64,000 bases of DNA from Butyrivibrio sp. NC2002. Its GTDB lineage: Bacteria; Bacillota; Clostridia; Lachnospirales; Lachnospiraceae. Shown here piece by piece: positions 1-9,755 of this stretch. The stretch is from assembly GCF_000702265.1 (NCBI RefSeq), contig NZ_JNKZ01000007.1, positions 1 through 64,000 of the forward strand, given 5' to 3'. The notes below the pieces were generated by a model, which saw nothing but the letters and a program-made list of their open reading frames with translations, was not told where the DNA came from and searched no databases. The position numbers were made by a program, and so were the translations under genes. The first letter of the stretch is position 1. Each line of letters opens with the position of its first letter.

Positions 1-300
<300 letters not shown>

Positions 301-402
301 AAGAAGGACATAGAACGAAGAAGGATTTGAGATGTATTCAGTGTTCGGTTTTGAAGGCACATGCCTTTAGTAATATATGTAAATCCTTTTTGTAAAATGA
401 TT

Positions 403-433
403 AAAAAAAGATAGTTTTTAGCTATCTTTTTTT
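403..433 (+). terminator. rRNA operon terminator
   Basis: An A-rich arm AAAAAAAGATAG (403-414) pairs with CTATCTTTTTTT (422-433), giving a 12-bp stem that ends in a T run. It closes the rRNA transcription unit before the ABC transporter genes. Confidence 0.8.
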
Positions 434-503
434 GTTTTATAAATAAATGATATACATTATTATATAAAAGTACTTAACTTTTATGAAAACGAGGAGAAAA
501 ATT

Positions 504-1490
504 ATGAAGAAAAGAGTTTTAGCTACAATTATCAGTGCTACATTAGTATTGGCTTCTATTGAAGGATGCTCAAAGGCATCAGATAATGGTGAGACAGAAT
601 CAGATGAAACTGCAGAAATTGCTGATGGAACTATTACAGACAGAAGTGGCAATAATATAGTTGTACCTGAAGAAGTTAATTCAATAATTTCTATGGCTCC
701 TTCTATTACCAGAGTTTTAATTGACCTTGGTTTATCTGACAAAATAGTTGCATGTGATACATATTCTTATGGCAGTTATTCATCAGAATTAAATAGCGAT
801 ATTCCTCAGTTTGATATGATGACTCCTGATCAGGAGCAGATTATTGCACTTGGCGCAGATGTTATTTTCACAACAGGAATGAGTATGAGTGGTGGTACTG
901 ATGTATATGAATCTGTAAGAGAGTCAGGTGTATGCATAACAGATATTCCCAGCAGTGCTACTTTGCTTGACATTGAAGAAGATATTAATTTTATAGGTAC
1001 TGTTGTAGGCGAAGAAGAGAAAGCTGATGCAATTGTAGAAGAGATGGATAATACTATACAAGAGATACAGGCAATCGGTGAATCTATTCCTGAAGAAGAA
1101 AAGAAGAGTGTATTATTTGAATTATATACACCCTCTGCAGATAATCCGGTTATTTATACAGCAGGTAATGGCACATATATCAATGAAATGCTTGAAATTA
1201 TAGGTGCAAAAAATGTTGCTGCAGATGAAACAGAAGCATGGCCTGCTCTTTCAGAGGAAGCTGCGATCGGTATGAATCCTGATGTTATTTTGACAGCGGA
1301 TATGTATACAGAGGACGTTATAAATGTTATTCTTGGTATGGACGGTTGGAATGATGTTAATGCTATTGCTAACAGTGAGGTATACCAGCTTAGCAGTGAT
1401 GAAGTAAATCAGCCTAATCAGCATGTGATTTCTGCTTTGAAAGAGATGGCTGAAGATATTTATCCCGATAAATATTCATTTGCAGAATAA
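504..1490 (+). CDS. ABC transporter substrate-binding lipoprotein (BtuF/FepB-like)
   Basis: Extracellular solute-binding lipoprotein of the periplasmic-binding family PF01497, which delivers cobalamin, haem or ferric siderophores to an FecCD-type permease. The ATG at 504 is chosen over the in-frame ATG at 483 because GAGGAG (491-496) sits at the right distance. The signal peptide ends in a lipobox-like IEGC at about residue 21. A typical family start follows (DRSGNNIVVP, then SMAPSITRVLIDLGL). At 328 residues it has normal length. It is the first gene of a three-gene set with the permease (14 nt downstream) and ATPase. The sequence does not fix the substrate, and no cobalamin riboswitch is visible in the short leader. 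Confidence 0.88.
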   Translation: MKKRVLATIISATLVLASIEGCSKASDNGETESDETAEIADGTITDRSGNNIVVPEEVNSIISMAPSITRVLIDLGLSDKIVACDTYSYGSYSSELNSDIPQFDMMTPDQEQIIALGADVIFTTGMSMSGGTDVYESVRESGVCITDIPSSATLLDIEEDINFIGTVVGEEEKADAIVEEMDNTIQEIQAIGESIPEEEKKSVLFELYTPSADNPVIYTAGNGTYINEMLEIIGAKNVAADETEAWPALSEEAAIGMNPDVILTADMYTEDVINVILGMDGWNDVNAIANSEVYQLSSDEVNQPNQHVISALKEMAEDIYPDKYSFAE

Positions 1491-1504
1491 GAGGAAAATT
1501 TAGA

Positions 1505-2533
1505 ATGCAGAATAAGTCTATGACGCTGCTTAAAATTCTGGCTGCCGGTCTTTTTGGCCTGGCAGCCATTTTACTTAGTATATGTATTGGAAGCGTATAT
1601 ATAAATATAGACGATACATTAGGTATTCTGGGGAATAAGCTTTTTAACATGCGCCTTGTAGATAGTATCGATAAAAATATGGTTTCGATTCTTTGGGAAG
1701 TAAGAATTCCAAGGGCACTTACAGCTTTTTTTGTTGGAGGAGCGCTGGCGGTAAGCGGTCTTATCATGCAGAGCATTTTACAGAATCCACTTGCCTCATC
1801 GTATACTCTTGGAGTTTCTTCCGGTGCATCTCTTGGAGCTGCTATTCTCATAGTAATGGGAGTCGGAGGAACAATATGGGGATTTTTTCTTCTTCCATTT
1901 GTTGGTTTTATGTGCGGCTTTCTTACGGTGCTAATTGTTATACTTATTGCCTCGAGAATTGATGAAGGACTCCATAATCATACGATTATTTTGTTCGGAA
2001 TGGTATTCTCACTATTTATAAATGCGATTCTTACAATGATTTCAGCGCTAAACCAGTCACATATGCAAAGACTGATCTTATGGCAGATGGGAACTTTTTC
2101 CGGAAAAAGATGGAGCCACGTAGCGGTTATAAGTATTGTGACTATGATTGTTCTCATTATAACCAGCTTCTTTCATAAGGAACTTGATATTATCTCATTT
2201 GGTGATGAGGGAGCTATGAGCATTGGGGTTAATACAAGAAAAACAAAAATCATACTCATTGTTTTAGCTGCTGTATTTACCGGAGTGTCAGTATGCTTTG
2301 CGGGTGTAATAGGCTTTGTGGATCTTATGGTTCCTCATATAGTTAGAAAAATTTACGGATACAATCACAGAATTACGATTCCTATGAGTATGCTTGTTGG
2401 TGGAGCGTTTATGAGCTTATGTGATCTTATAGCAAGGGTTGTACTTGCACCACAGGATATTCCGGTCGGCGCGATAACAGCTCTTCTTGGAGGTCCGTTC
2501 TTTTTGCTTGTTTATTTTGGAGGCAGAAAATAA
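1505..2533 (+). CDS. FecCD/BtuC family ABC transporter permease
   Basis: Integral membrane permease of the FecCD family (342 residues, about ten hydrophobic helices). It forms the channel for the binding protein encoded just upstream. Diagnostic segments are RIPRALTAFFVGGALAVSG (about residues 68-86), the QNPLASSYTLGVSSGAS segment, and the GVIGFVDLMVPHIVR loop near residue 265, which contacts the ATPase. The family normally works as a homodimer with two copies of the ATPase. The stop codon falls 1 nt before the ATPase start, which implies translational coupling. Confidence 0.92.
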   Translation: MQNKSMTLLKILAAGLFGLAAILLSICIGSVYINIDDTLGILGNKLFNMRLVDSIDKNMVSILWEVRIPRALTAFFVGGALAVSGLIMQSILQNPLASSYTLGVSSGASLGAAILIVMGVGGTIWGFFLLPFVGFMCGFLTVLIVILIASRIDEGLHNHTIILFGMVFSLFINAILTMISALNQSHMQRLILWQMGTFSGKRWSHVAVISIVTMIVLIITSFFHKELDIISFGDEGAMSIGVNTRKTKIILIVLAAVFTGVSVCFAGVIGFVDLMVPHIVRKIYGYNHRITIPMSMLVGGAFMSLCDLIARVVLAPQDIPVGAITALLGGPFFLLVYFGGRK

Positions 2534-2534
2534 T

Positions 2535-3341
2535 ATGCCGGAAAAGAAAAATATTATTTCTATATCGCATGTTTTTGCAGGATATAGCAGTGGAAAAAAA
2601 GAGAATGACTATGTCTTAAAAGATATATCGCTTGATATAAGAGAAGGCAGTTCTGTTTCAATAATTGGTAGCAATGGTTCCGGAAAAACAACTTTGCTCA
2701 GAGTGATAGCAGGTCTTCTTCGTCATAGAGGGAAAGTACTGTTTGATCAAAAAAATATAGATACCATGACCCGAAAACAGATTGCAGCCAGGATTGCTTT
2801 GCTTTCTCAAGTATCACATGTGTATTTTTCCTATAATGTATATGATACGATCATGCAGGGGAGATATGTCCATAATTCTTTTTGGGGAGATTACAGCAGG
2901 GATAATAAAGAAATAGTCGATGAAACAATAGAAACGTTTGGCCTTTCACAAATTGTGGATAAGAAAATCACTTCTTTATCCGGAGGACAGCTTCAGAAAG
3001 TTATGCTTGCAAGATGTATAGCTCAAAGAAGCCCTGTGATCTTACTTGATGAACCAATGAATCATCTGGATCTAAAGGTGCAGGCAGAATTCATGCATTA
3101 TCTTAATGAGTGGAAAAGAAATGGTGTGGCATGGGCCGACGGTAAGAAATATATGCCGACAATTATAGGAGTTTTTCATGATATTAATATTGCGGCAAGG
3201 ATGGCAGATGATGTAGTATGCCTAAAGGATGGGAAAATACTTCTTTCAGGAGAAAAGAAGGAAGTGATTACTTCAGAAACACTATGCGATGTTTTTGACT
3301 TTGATATAGTGTCCTTTTTACGTGATGTTTGGGCGATGTAA
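2535..3341 (+). CDS. ABC transporter ATP-binding protein (FepC/BtuD-like)
   Basis: ATPase partner of the upstream FecCD permease. Walker A is GSNGSGKTT (about residue 50), the signature is LSGGQ, Walker B is VILLDEP, and the switch His is in GVFHDIN. The ATG at 2535 is preferred to upstream in-frame codons that lie inside the permease gene, because GGAGG at 2519-2523 provides a Shine-Dalgarno site. The 268 residues match the family's usual length. An insert KRNGVAWADGKKYMP sits between the D-loop and the H-loop. Substrate is undetermined: iron-siderophore, haem or cobalamin. Confidence 0.92.
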   Translation: MPEKKNIISISHVFAGYSSGKKENDYVLKDISLDIREGSSVSIIGSNGSGKTTLLRVIAGLLRHRGKVLFDQKNIDTMTRKQIAARIALLSQVSHVYFSYNVYDTIMQGRYVHNSFWGDYSRDNKEIVDETIETFGLSQIVDKKITSLSGGQLQKVMLARCIAQRSPVILLDEPMNHLDLKVQAEFMHYLNEWKRNGVAWADGKKYMPTIIGVFHDINIAARMADDVVCLKDGKILLSGEKKEVITSETLCDVFDFDIVSFLRDVWAM

Positions 3342-3366
3342 TTAATGAAAAAAGTGGGGATGGAAA

Positions 3367-4839
3367 ATGATAACAGTTAGAAAAGCAAAGCTAAATGATG
3401 CCGGAAGATTATTGGAAATATATGCATATTATATTACCGATACAGCGATAACTTTTGAGGAGGAAATTCCTTCACTTGAAGAATTTGAGAACAGAATAAA
3501 AACTATTTCAAATGAGCATCCTTACATAGTACTCGAAGATGATGGCGAAATCTATGGATATGCGTATGCCAGCTCTTTTGTAGGAAGATCGGCGTATGGT
3601 AAGTCATGTGAACTTACTATTTATCTTGATAAAGATGCAAGGAAAAAGGGCTACGGAAGAATATTATATTCAGAACTTGAAAAAGAACTTAAAGAGCTTG
3701 GATACACCAATATGTATGCTTGCATCGGTGATCCTATTTTTGAAGATAAATATCTTACTAAAAACAGTGAACGATTCCATGAGCATCTTGGTTTTACTAA
3801 AATAGGATCTTTTTATAAATGTGGTCGTAAATTCGGAAACTGGTATAACATGATATGGATGGAAAAAATTATTGCTGACCATAATATGAAAAGTGAAAGG
3901 ATAAATATTTGGAAAGATGGAGAATATAATTATCCTTATGCATTTGGGTTTGAGCCAAATATGGTGAGCTATCTTCACGATGATGATGCAAAGCATCCTT
4001 GCATGATCGTTGTTCCCGGAGGTGGCTATTACATAGTTTCTCCAACTGAAGCCAAAATAGTAGCGGATAGATTCTATAAGATGGGCTATAACACGTTTGT
4101 TGTGACATATACAACAAATCTTTTATGGAAAGAGCCTTTAAAAGATCTGCCGATGGAAGATTTATCCAGGGCAATAAGATTGGTAAGAGCAAATGCTGAT
4201 TCCTATGGAATAGATGAAAATAAAGTCTATGTTTGCGGCTTTTCAGCCGGAGCACACCTTGTTGGATCTGTCTGCGTACATTTTGATGATATTAAGGATC
4301 CTGATGATCAGCTTGAAAATATTTCAAACAGACCTGATGCGGCAATTCTTTCTTATCCGGTTATAACATCCGGTGAGTTTGCGCACAGAGAATCATTTGA
4401 TGCGCTTGTAGGAAGTGATGCCAGCAAAGAAGAATTGGATTATTATTCACTTGAGAAGCAGGTGACAAAAGATACTCCGCCAACATTTTTGTGGCATACA
4501 GCTACTGATGAGACTGTTCCTGTTGAAAACAGCTATTTGTATGAGTCCGCACTTAGGAAAAATGGTGTTCTTTATGCTCTGCATGTTTTTTCAAAGGGAC
4601 ACCATGGACTGAGCCTTGGCAATGCAAATTGGGCAAGGCATGAATTCGGGGATCCATATACTTACGAGCAGGTTTTCAAAACGATGGAAGCTATAAAGAA
4701 TAAAGAAGTAGAGGTTTCAAAAGAGAAGGAAGAGGAACTTATAAGAGATTATGGCGAAGTAAAGTATGTGCCAGACGTAACTTATCCGGAAATCAAATTG
4801 TGGCCTGAACTTGCTGATGATTTTTTGAAGAACATGTAA
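3367..4839 (+). CDS. GNAT acetyltransferase - alpha/beta-hydrolase (esterase) fusion
   Basis: A two-domain protein of 490 residues. Residues 1-165 resemble the phosphinothricin N-acetyltransferase branch of the GNAT fold: the opening ITVRKAKLNDAGRLLEIY, and the acetyl-CoA loop region DARKKGYGRILYSELEKE. Residues 175-490 form an alpha/beta hydrolase related to BD-FAE/acetyl-esterase proteins. The oxyanion segment is PGGGYY, the nucleophile elbow GFSAG, and the acid and His are likely in TATDETVP and KGHHGLSLG. The reading frame is continuous through the join; an internal ATG near 3888 shows where the esterase could once have started. It begins 25 nt after the ABC ATPase and may be co-transcribed. 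Substrates of both domains are unknown. Confidence 0.85.
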   Translation: MITVRKAKLNDAGRLLEIYAYYITDTAITFEEEIPSLEEFENRIKTISNEHPYIVLEDDGEIYGYAYASSFVGRSAYGKSCELTIYLDKDARKKGYGRILYSELEKELKELGYTNMYACIGDPIFEDKYLTKNSERFHEHLGFTKIGSFYKCGRKFGNWYNMIWMEKIIADHNMKSERINIWKDGEYNYPYAFGFEPNMVSYLHDDDAKHPCMIVVPGGGYYIVSPTEAKIVADRFYKMGYNTFVVTYTTNLLWKEPLKDLPMEDLSRAIRLVRANADSYGIDENKVYVCGFSAGAHLVGSVCVHFDDIKDPDDQLENISNRPDAAILSYPVITSGEFAHRESFDALVGSDASKEELDYYSLEKQVTKDTPPTFLWHTATDETVPVENSYLYESALRKNGVLYALHVFSKGHHGLSLGNANWARHEFGDPYTYEQVFKTMEAIKNKEVEVSKEKEEELIRDYGEVKYVPDVTYPEIKLWPELADDFLKNM

Positions 4840-4929
4840 AAACTCATAATCAAAACGGAAAAATTATTATCTGTAAATGCAGACACTACACAATTTCTTA
4901 AGTTTCTAAAATACTTATTAACAGTTTCT

Positions 4930-4958
4930 AAAAAGACAGTCAATTCGGCTGTCTTTTT
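4930..4958 (+). terminator. Rho-independent terminator after the GNAT-esterase gene
   Basis: AAAAAGACAG (4930-4939) and CTGTCTTTTT (4949-4958) form a 10-bp stem with a 9-nt loop ending in T-rich sequence. The rest of the 4840-5081 gap shows only AT-rich promoter-like DNA. Confidence 0.8.
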
Positions 4959-5081
4959 CATTTTTTCTATTTATTTTCAAAACGTATATGCTATACTTAA
5001 TTAGGATATTAAATATATATTCAATCGGTTTTTAGTTTGTTTTGAAGCAATTACATTGTTGTAAAAGCGTGAGGTGAAAAT

Positions 5082-5990
5082 ATGGAATCTAAGATCTTGC
5101 TTGAAAACGGTACGAATGAGCTTGAAGTTCTCGAATTCAAGATTGACGATCATTGCTACGGCATTAACGTTGCAAAGATTAAAGAAATTATAGTTTATCA
5201 GGAGGTCACGCCAGTTCCTAACGCGCATCCCAGCATAGAAGGAATTTTTATGCCGCGTGATACTATGATTACGGCAATTGATCTTAGAAACTGTCTGCAA
5301 CGTGGTGCGTCCAAACCCGGTGGACTTTTCATAATTACTAACTTCAATAAGCTGGATATCGCTTTTCATGTTGATGCTGTAATTGGAATTCATCGTGTTT
5401 CATGGGCAGATATTATTAAGCCCAATGCGACAATTTCAAAAGCCGAGGAAAGTATTTCAACAGGTATTATCAAACTTGAAGAAAGACTCATAATAATTCT
5501 TGACTTCGAGAAGATTGTATCTGATATCAATCCTAATACAGGTCTTAATGTGGCTCAGCTCACGGAGATCGGACCGAGAACAAGAAACGAGATTCCGATT
5601 GTTCTTGCAGAGGATTCACAGCTGCTTAACAAACTTATTGTTGACTCTCTTAAGAAGGCCGGATATGACAATGTCAGACACTTCGAGAATGGTAAACTGG
5701 CATATGATTATATCAAGGGATGTAAGGACAGAGGACAGCTTGATAAGGTTAAATGTATCATTACAGATATAGAAATGCCTATCATGGATGGTCACAGACT
5801 TACAAAGCTTGTTAAGAGTGATGATGAAACAAAGCAGATTCCTCTTATTATTTTCTCGTCGCTTGTTAACGAAGAAATGCGTAGAAAGGGTGAGTCCTTA
5901 GGAGCTGACAGGCAGCTGTCAAAGCCGGAAATCGGTAACCTGGTATCTGTTATTGATGAACTGGTTCATGCTGATGGCGATGCCCAATAA
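5082..5990 (+). CDS. cheV: Chemotaxis protein CheV
   Basis: A CheW-like coupling domain (residues 1-155, with LEFKIDDHCYGINVAKIKEI and PSIEGIFMPRD) is joined to a CheY-like receiver (about 175-300). The receiver has the acidic pocket LAEDS, a phospho-acceptor Asp in CIITDIEMPIMDG, the Ser in IIFSSL, and a Lys in QLSKP. This architecture and the 302-residue length are typical of CheV, which links chemoreceptors to CheA and tunes adaptation. The start follows GAGGTG at good spacing. The receiver-domain terminator is at 6010-6080. The next gene downstream is not a recognised chemotaxis gene, but a chemoreceptor lies 10.6 kb away. Confidence 0.93.
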   Translation: MESKILLENGTNELEVLEFKIDDHCYGINVAKIKEIIVYQEVTPVPNAHPSIEGIFMPRDTMITAIDLRNCLQRGASKPGGLFIITNFNKLDIAFHVDAVIGIHRVSWADIIKPNATISKAEESISTGIIKLEERLIIILDFEKIVSDINPNTGLNVAQLTEIGPRTRNEIPIVLAEDSQLLNKLIVDSLKKAGYDNVRHFENGKLAYDYIKGCKDRGQLDKVKCIITDIEMPIMDGHRLTKLVKSDDETKQIPLIIFSSLVNEEMRRKGESLGADRQLSKPEIGNLVSVIDELVHADGDAQ

Positions 5991-6009
5991 AGATATATGA
6001 TTTGAAGAT

Positions 6010-6080
6010 AACTCCCTTTATTGCTTCAGTTGTGAAAAATCTTTCAATAACTGCTACAATGAAGGGAGTTTAAATTTTTT
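6010..6080 (+). terminator. Terminator after cheV
   Basis: AACTCCCTT (6010-6018) pairs with AAGGGAGTT (6062-6070), followed by TAAATTTTTT. The loop is long (43 nt), so this is less certain than the compact terminators in the window. Confidence 0.6.
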
Positions 6081-6100
6081 AGGGGTAGGGGTAGACAATC

Positions 6101-9100
6101 ATGAAGTCTAAAAATGAAGAGTACTTGGATAGTCTTTTGAATTCACTTAAAAAGGATGCTAATTCCGGTATTGCCAAAACTACAGTATCTGTAAGTGTTT
6201 CAGACGAAAATTTGAATGAGGCTATGAGCACATCTTCGAACAGTGAGCTTGAAGAAATTGGGGATATGTTTAACAAGCTTGAAAGTGGGGAGATTCTGGA
6301 TTCAGGAATGGAAAATGTCCTGGAAACTATTAGTGCACCAAAAGATGAAAATTTGCAGCAATATACTGTTGGGGAGGATATTCCGGACTCTTATGTTAAG
6401 GATGCGGATGAGCTTGCGCTTGATGAGGCTATAGCAAAAGCTGAAGCTATGTCTGTTTCAGAAGAAAAATCTCCAATGGAAGAAACTGATATAATGGATG
6501 AAGTTGCGCCCGAAATACCGGAAGGTGCGGATGAGACTTTATTTGAGATGGCACCGGAGACTTCTGCGGAAGAAGAACTTATGAACTCAGAGCTTGATGA
6601 TTCATTATATGAATCTCCTGAGAGCATAATGAATACCCTTGGAGCTATGGAGGATGCTAAAGCTCAAGACAATATCAGTGAAATGCTTGATAATATGGAA
6701 ACTGAGAGCGAGGGAGAGGCTGCTGAGCAGATATTAAAAAATATTGATAATATTGGAAGCCTTGAGGATGTTGAAACTGATGGACTGGTAGATCTCGATG
6801 GATTTTTAGACGGAGCAAAGAGCGATGAAAGTGCTGTGACCGCTGATCATGCTGGAAAATTCGGAGATCTGAGTTCCGACAGTATTGCTACGAATAACGA
6901 AGAAGCTATGCCGGAAATAGATTTAAATATTGATGAACTGTCGACGGATAGTATACCTCCGGAAGAAACGGTTTCTGATATATCTATGGAAGATATACCT
7001 GCGGATAATCAAGGGGGAGATATGTCCTTGGATGAATCGCAGATGAATGTTGATGAGATGGATGCTGCTTTATCTGACGGAGTTGAAGCGGCGGCTTCTG
7101 ATGAAGCGGCCTCAATGGATGAAGCTTCTTCAGATGCAATGCTGGCGGACGAAAGTGGTGCCGGCGAAGCTACGATGGAAGGGCCTGTGATAGACGAGGC
7201 TGCAGCAGAAGAGCCTGCGGCCAGCGAAATAGCGTTAGATGAAGCTGCGATGGAAGAGCCTGTGATAGACGAGGCTGCAGCGGAAGAGCCTGCAGTTGAA
7301 GAGATAGCGATAGACGAAACCGCGATGGAAGAACCGGCAGTAGAAGAGCCTGCAGTTGAAGAGATAGCGATAGACGAAACCGCTATGGAAGAACCGACAG
7401 TAGAAGAGCCTGTAGCAGACATGGCAGCAGAAGAGTCTGCGGCCGGCGAAGCTGCGATAGAAGAAGCTGCAATGGAAGAACCTGTAATTGAAGAGGCAGT
7501 ATCTGAAGAGGCAGCATCGGAGGAAATTACTATGGAAGAGCCAGCAATGGATGAGGCTGCTCAAGAGGCAGCACCTGAGGAAGTGCTTGAAGAAATAGAC
7601 CTTGATGCCATGCTTGCCGGGGATGAGCCTTCAACGGAGAGCCCTTCTGAAAGTGCGCCAGCAGATGATGCAGCATTGGAAGAGGCTTTGGCCGGTTTTG
7701 ATGAGGCAATGGCTCAGGCAGAAGGGGCAGAGGAGAGTCAGGATGATTCTGACATAAGCCTTGATGATGTAAATGCTGAGCTTGATGATATGCTAGGGGA
7801 TGTAGGTGAAACCGATGAATCCGCCAGCGCAGAAGGTGATGATATTGGTTCTGAAATGGATCTTGATGGCATGCTTGCAGAGCTTGGCGGAGCTGATGGA
7901 GAAGGAGAGGTTGAACCATCAGATGTAGATATGCCGGACCTTGATGCTATAATGAACTCTCTTGCGAGCGATGATGTTGAGGATCTTGAGAATACAGCTC
8001 ACCTTGATGCAAAAGAAGGCGGCGAACAGGAAGAAATAAATCTAAATGATATAGTAGAAAGCGATGGAGCAGGCGAAGAGGGACCGGCTGAAGGAAGCGA
8101 AGAAATGAATCCTGACGACCTCCTTGGCGCATTGACAGAGGAAGGCCTTGACGATATCGGCTTATCGGATGATATTCCGGATCCTGATGAAGTTGATGAT
8201 AAAGGCGGAGATTATGATGAACTTAGCCTTGGCGAAGGTGAAGGAGCTCCAAAGAAGGGTAAGAAGAAAAAGAAAAATAAAGGTCCCAATCCTATACTTG
8301 CATTATTTGCCGCTCTTTTCAAAACTCTCACACAGACAGATGAAGAGCTTAATCCAAAGCCCGAGGGCGATGAGCTTGCAAGCCTGACAGATGAAAATCA
8401 GCAGGTTCTCGATGAGCTTTCCGCAGAGGATAAGAAGGGCAAGAAGAAAAAAGAAAAGAAGCCAAAGGAGAAAAAACCTCCGAAGCCAAAGAAAGAAAAG
8501 AAGCCTAAGCCGCCAAAGGAAAAGAAGCCAAAGAAAGAAAAGAAGCCTAAGGTAGATGACGGAAAACCGGAGAAGGCTCTTGCGCCTAAGAAAGTGGCTA
8601 TTTCCATGCTGTTTGCATTCAGTATAGGAGTTCTGTGCTGTCTGCCGACAATTGTTCTTCCTAACAGGATAATTACGAAACGAGCAGAGAGTGCTTATAA
8701 TGTAGGAGATTATACTACCGCTTATAAGCTTTTGTACGGAAAGAAGCTTAGCGAAGAGCAGACGCTTTTGTATCATCAGGCAAGACTTTTGACAAGTGCA
8801 AAGTATTACCTTGATTCGTACAACAACTATAAAGCAATGAATATGAAGGACGAAGCGCTCGATAGTCTGCTTATAGCAATGAGATCCAAAGACCAGATTT
8901 TGGCAGAGGCTGAGGAATATCAGGTTGCAGGCGAAGTTGAAAACGTGTATTCTAATATCGAATCGATACTCGCTGAAACCTATGGCCTTGACAGTACGGG
9001 AATAGAGGAAGTAAACAAACTCGATGATCCTGCAGCTTACACCAAACGTATCATGGAGATTACCGGTACTATTAATGATATTTTGCCAAAAGAAAGCTGA
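6101..9100 (+). CDS. Large acidic repeat protein with one membrane segment and TPR-like C-terminus
   Basis: Unrecognised 999-residue protein. Residues 1-715 are strongly acidic and rich in Glu, Asp, Ala and Met, without a fold I can name. Residues 333-490 are built from degenerate EEPAVEE / DEAAMEE repeats. A basic stretch (716-725) and a second Lys/Pro-rich stretch (about 776-818) flank a short hydrophobic helix PNPILALFAALFKTL. One clear membrane helix follows (about 831-853, AISMLFAFSIGVLCCLPTIV). The final 145 residues, starting AESAYNVGDYTTAYKLLYGKK, look like TPR-type helical repeats. No N-terminal signal peptide exists, so the acidic part is probably cytoplasmic. It lies between cheV and hisH; function is unknown. 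Confidence 0.85.
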   Translation: MKSKNEEYLDSLLNSLKKDANSGIAKTTVSVSVSDENLNEAMSTSSNSELEEIGDMFNKLESGEILDSGMENVLETISAPKDENLQQYTVGEDIPDSYVKDADELALDEAIAKAEAMSVSEEKSPMEETDIMDEVAPEIPEGADETLFEMAPETSAEEELMNSELDDSLYESPESIMNTLGAMEDAKAQDNISEMLDNMETESEGEAAEQILKNIDNIGSLEDVETDGLVDLDGFLDGAKSDESAVTADHAGKFGDLSSDSIATNNEEAMPEIDLNIDELSTDSIPPEETVSDISMEDIPADNQGGDMSLDESQMNVDEMDAALSDGVEAAASDEAASMDEASSDAMLADESGAGEATMEGPVIDEAAAEEPAASEIALDEAAMEEPVIDEAAAEEPAVEEIAIDETAMEEPAVEEPAVEEIAIDETAMEEPTVEEPVADMAAEESAAGEAAIEEAAMEEPVIEEAVSEEAASEEITMEEPAMDEAAQEAAPEEVLEEIDLDAMLAGDEPSTESPSESAPADDAALEEALAGFDEAMAQAEGAEESQDDSDISLDDVNAELDDMLGDVGETDESASAEGDDIGSEMDLDGMLAELGGADGEGEVEPSDVDMPDLDAIMNSLASDDVEDLENTAHLDAKEGGEQEEINLNDIVESDGAGEEGPAEGSEEMNPDDLLGALTEEGLDDIGLSDDIPDPDEVDDKGGDYDELSLGEGEGAPKKGKKKKKNKGPNPILALFAALFKTLTQTDEELNPKPEGDELASLTDENQQVLDELSAEDKKGKKKKEKKPKEKKPPKPKKEKKPKPPKEKKPKKEKKPKVDDGKPEKALAPKKVAISMLFAFSIGVLCCLPTIVLPNRIITKRAESAYNVGDYTTAYKLLYGKKLSEEQTLLYHQARLLTSAKYYLDSYNNYKAMNMKDEALDSLLIAMRSKDQILAEAEEYQVAGEVENVYSNIESILAETYGLDSTGIEEVNKLDDPAAYTKRIMEITGTINDILPKES
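7184..7410 (+). repeat. In-frame tandem repeats inside the acidic protein gene
   Basis: A unit beginning CCTGTGATAGACGAGGCTGC at 7184 recurs at 7259 (75 bp apart, 25 residues). A 60-bp unit (20 residues) containing GCAGTTGAAGAGATAGCGAT is repeated nearly perfectly at 7281-7340 and 7341-7400, then decays. All periods are multiples of three, so copy-number change would keep the frame. Confidence 0.85.
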
Positions 9101-9132
9101 GAATCGATATCTTAAAATGGGGATGTGATTTG

Positions 9133-9741
9133 ATGCTTGCAATTATTGATTATGATGCCGGAAACATAAAGAGCGTTGAAAAAGCTTTTAGATTTTTGGG
9201 TAAAGATGTATGCGTAACCAGATCAAAAGACGATATCTATCGTGCTGACCATGTAGTACTTCCCGGGGTTGGTTCTTTTGGCGACGCAATGAAAAAGATC
9301 GACGAATACGGTCTTAATGATGTAATAAAAACAGTTTGTGATAAAGATGTCCCATTTTTGGGAATATGCCTTGGCCTGCAGCTGCTTTTTGATTCCAGTG
9401 AGGAATCAAAAGGTGCTACAGGTCTTGGTATTTTAGAGGGAACCATCAGGAGAATTCCCGACGATAATGGACGACTTAAAATACCACAGATCGGATGGAA
9501 TAATTTAAAGCTTCAAAATAATGGAAGACTTTTTAGTGGTATAGCGGAAGATTCTTATGTCTATTTTGTTCATTCTTATTATCTTACAGCAAAGGATGAA
9601 AGCATAGTGAAAGCTACATGTGAATACGGAACAACTATCCATGCTTCGGTTGAGAAGGGAAATGTTTTTGCATGTCAGTTTCATCCGGAAAAAAGCTCTG
9701 ATACCGGAATGATGATTCTTGAAAACTTCACTAAGATATAA
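9133..9741 (+). CDS. hisH: Imidazole glycerol phosphate synthase, glutamine amidotransferase subunit HisH
   Basis: Glutaminase subunit that feeds ammonia to HisF in histidine biosynthesis. The class I amidotransferase motif [10 protein letters not shown] holds the nucleophilic Cys near residue 79, and CQFHPEKSS holds the catalytic His and Glu. The N-terminus [16 protein letters not shown] is characteristic. The ATG at 9133 is preferred over the adjacent TTG at 9130, with GGGGA at 9119-9123 as the ribosome site. hisF starts 14 nt after the stop. No other his genes are present in the window, so the pathway is split across the chromosome. Confidence 0.96.
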   Translation: MLAIIDYDAGNIKSVEKAFRFLGKDVCVTRSKDDIYRADHVVLPGVGSFGDAMKKIDEYGLNDVIKTVCDKDVPFLGICLGLQLLFDSSEESKGATGLGILEGTIRRIPDDNGRLKIPQIGWNNLKLQNNGRLFSGIAEDSYVYFVHSYYLTAKDESIVKATCEYGTTIHASVEKGNVFACQFHPEKSSDTGMMILENFTKI

Positions 9742-9755
9742 ACGGAGAATGACAA

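Noticed and set aside
7184..7410. CRISPR array
   Set aside because: The repeats are in frame, adjacent and protein-coding, without spacers.
7009..7919. Ser/Ala-rich and His/Leu-rich minus-strand ORFs opposite the repeats
   Set aside because: They are artefacts of the repeat codons and lack starts with ribosome sites.
8303..9142. Long minus-strand ORF opposite the acidic protein gene
   Set aside because: It is a shadow frame produced by the Lys/Pro-rich and acidic codons of the plus-strand gene; the hydrophobic Leu/Phe runs mirror AAG/GAA codons.
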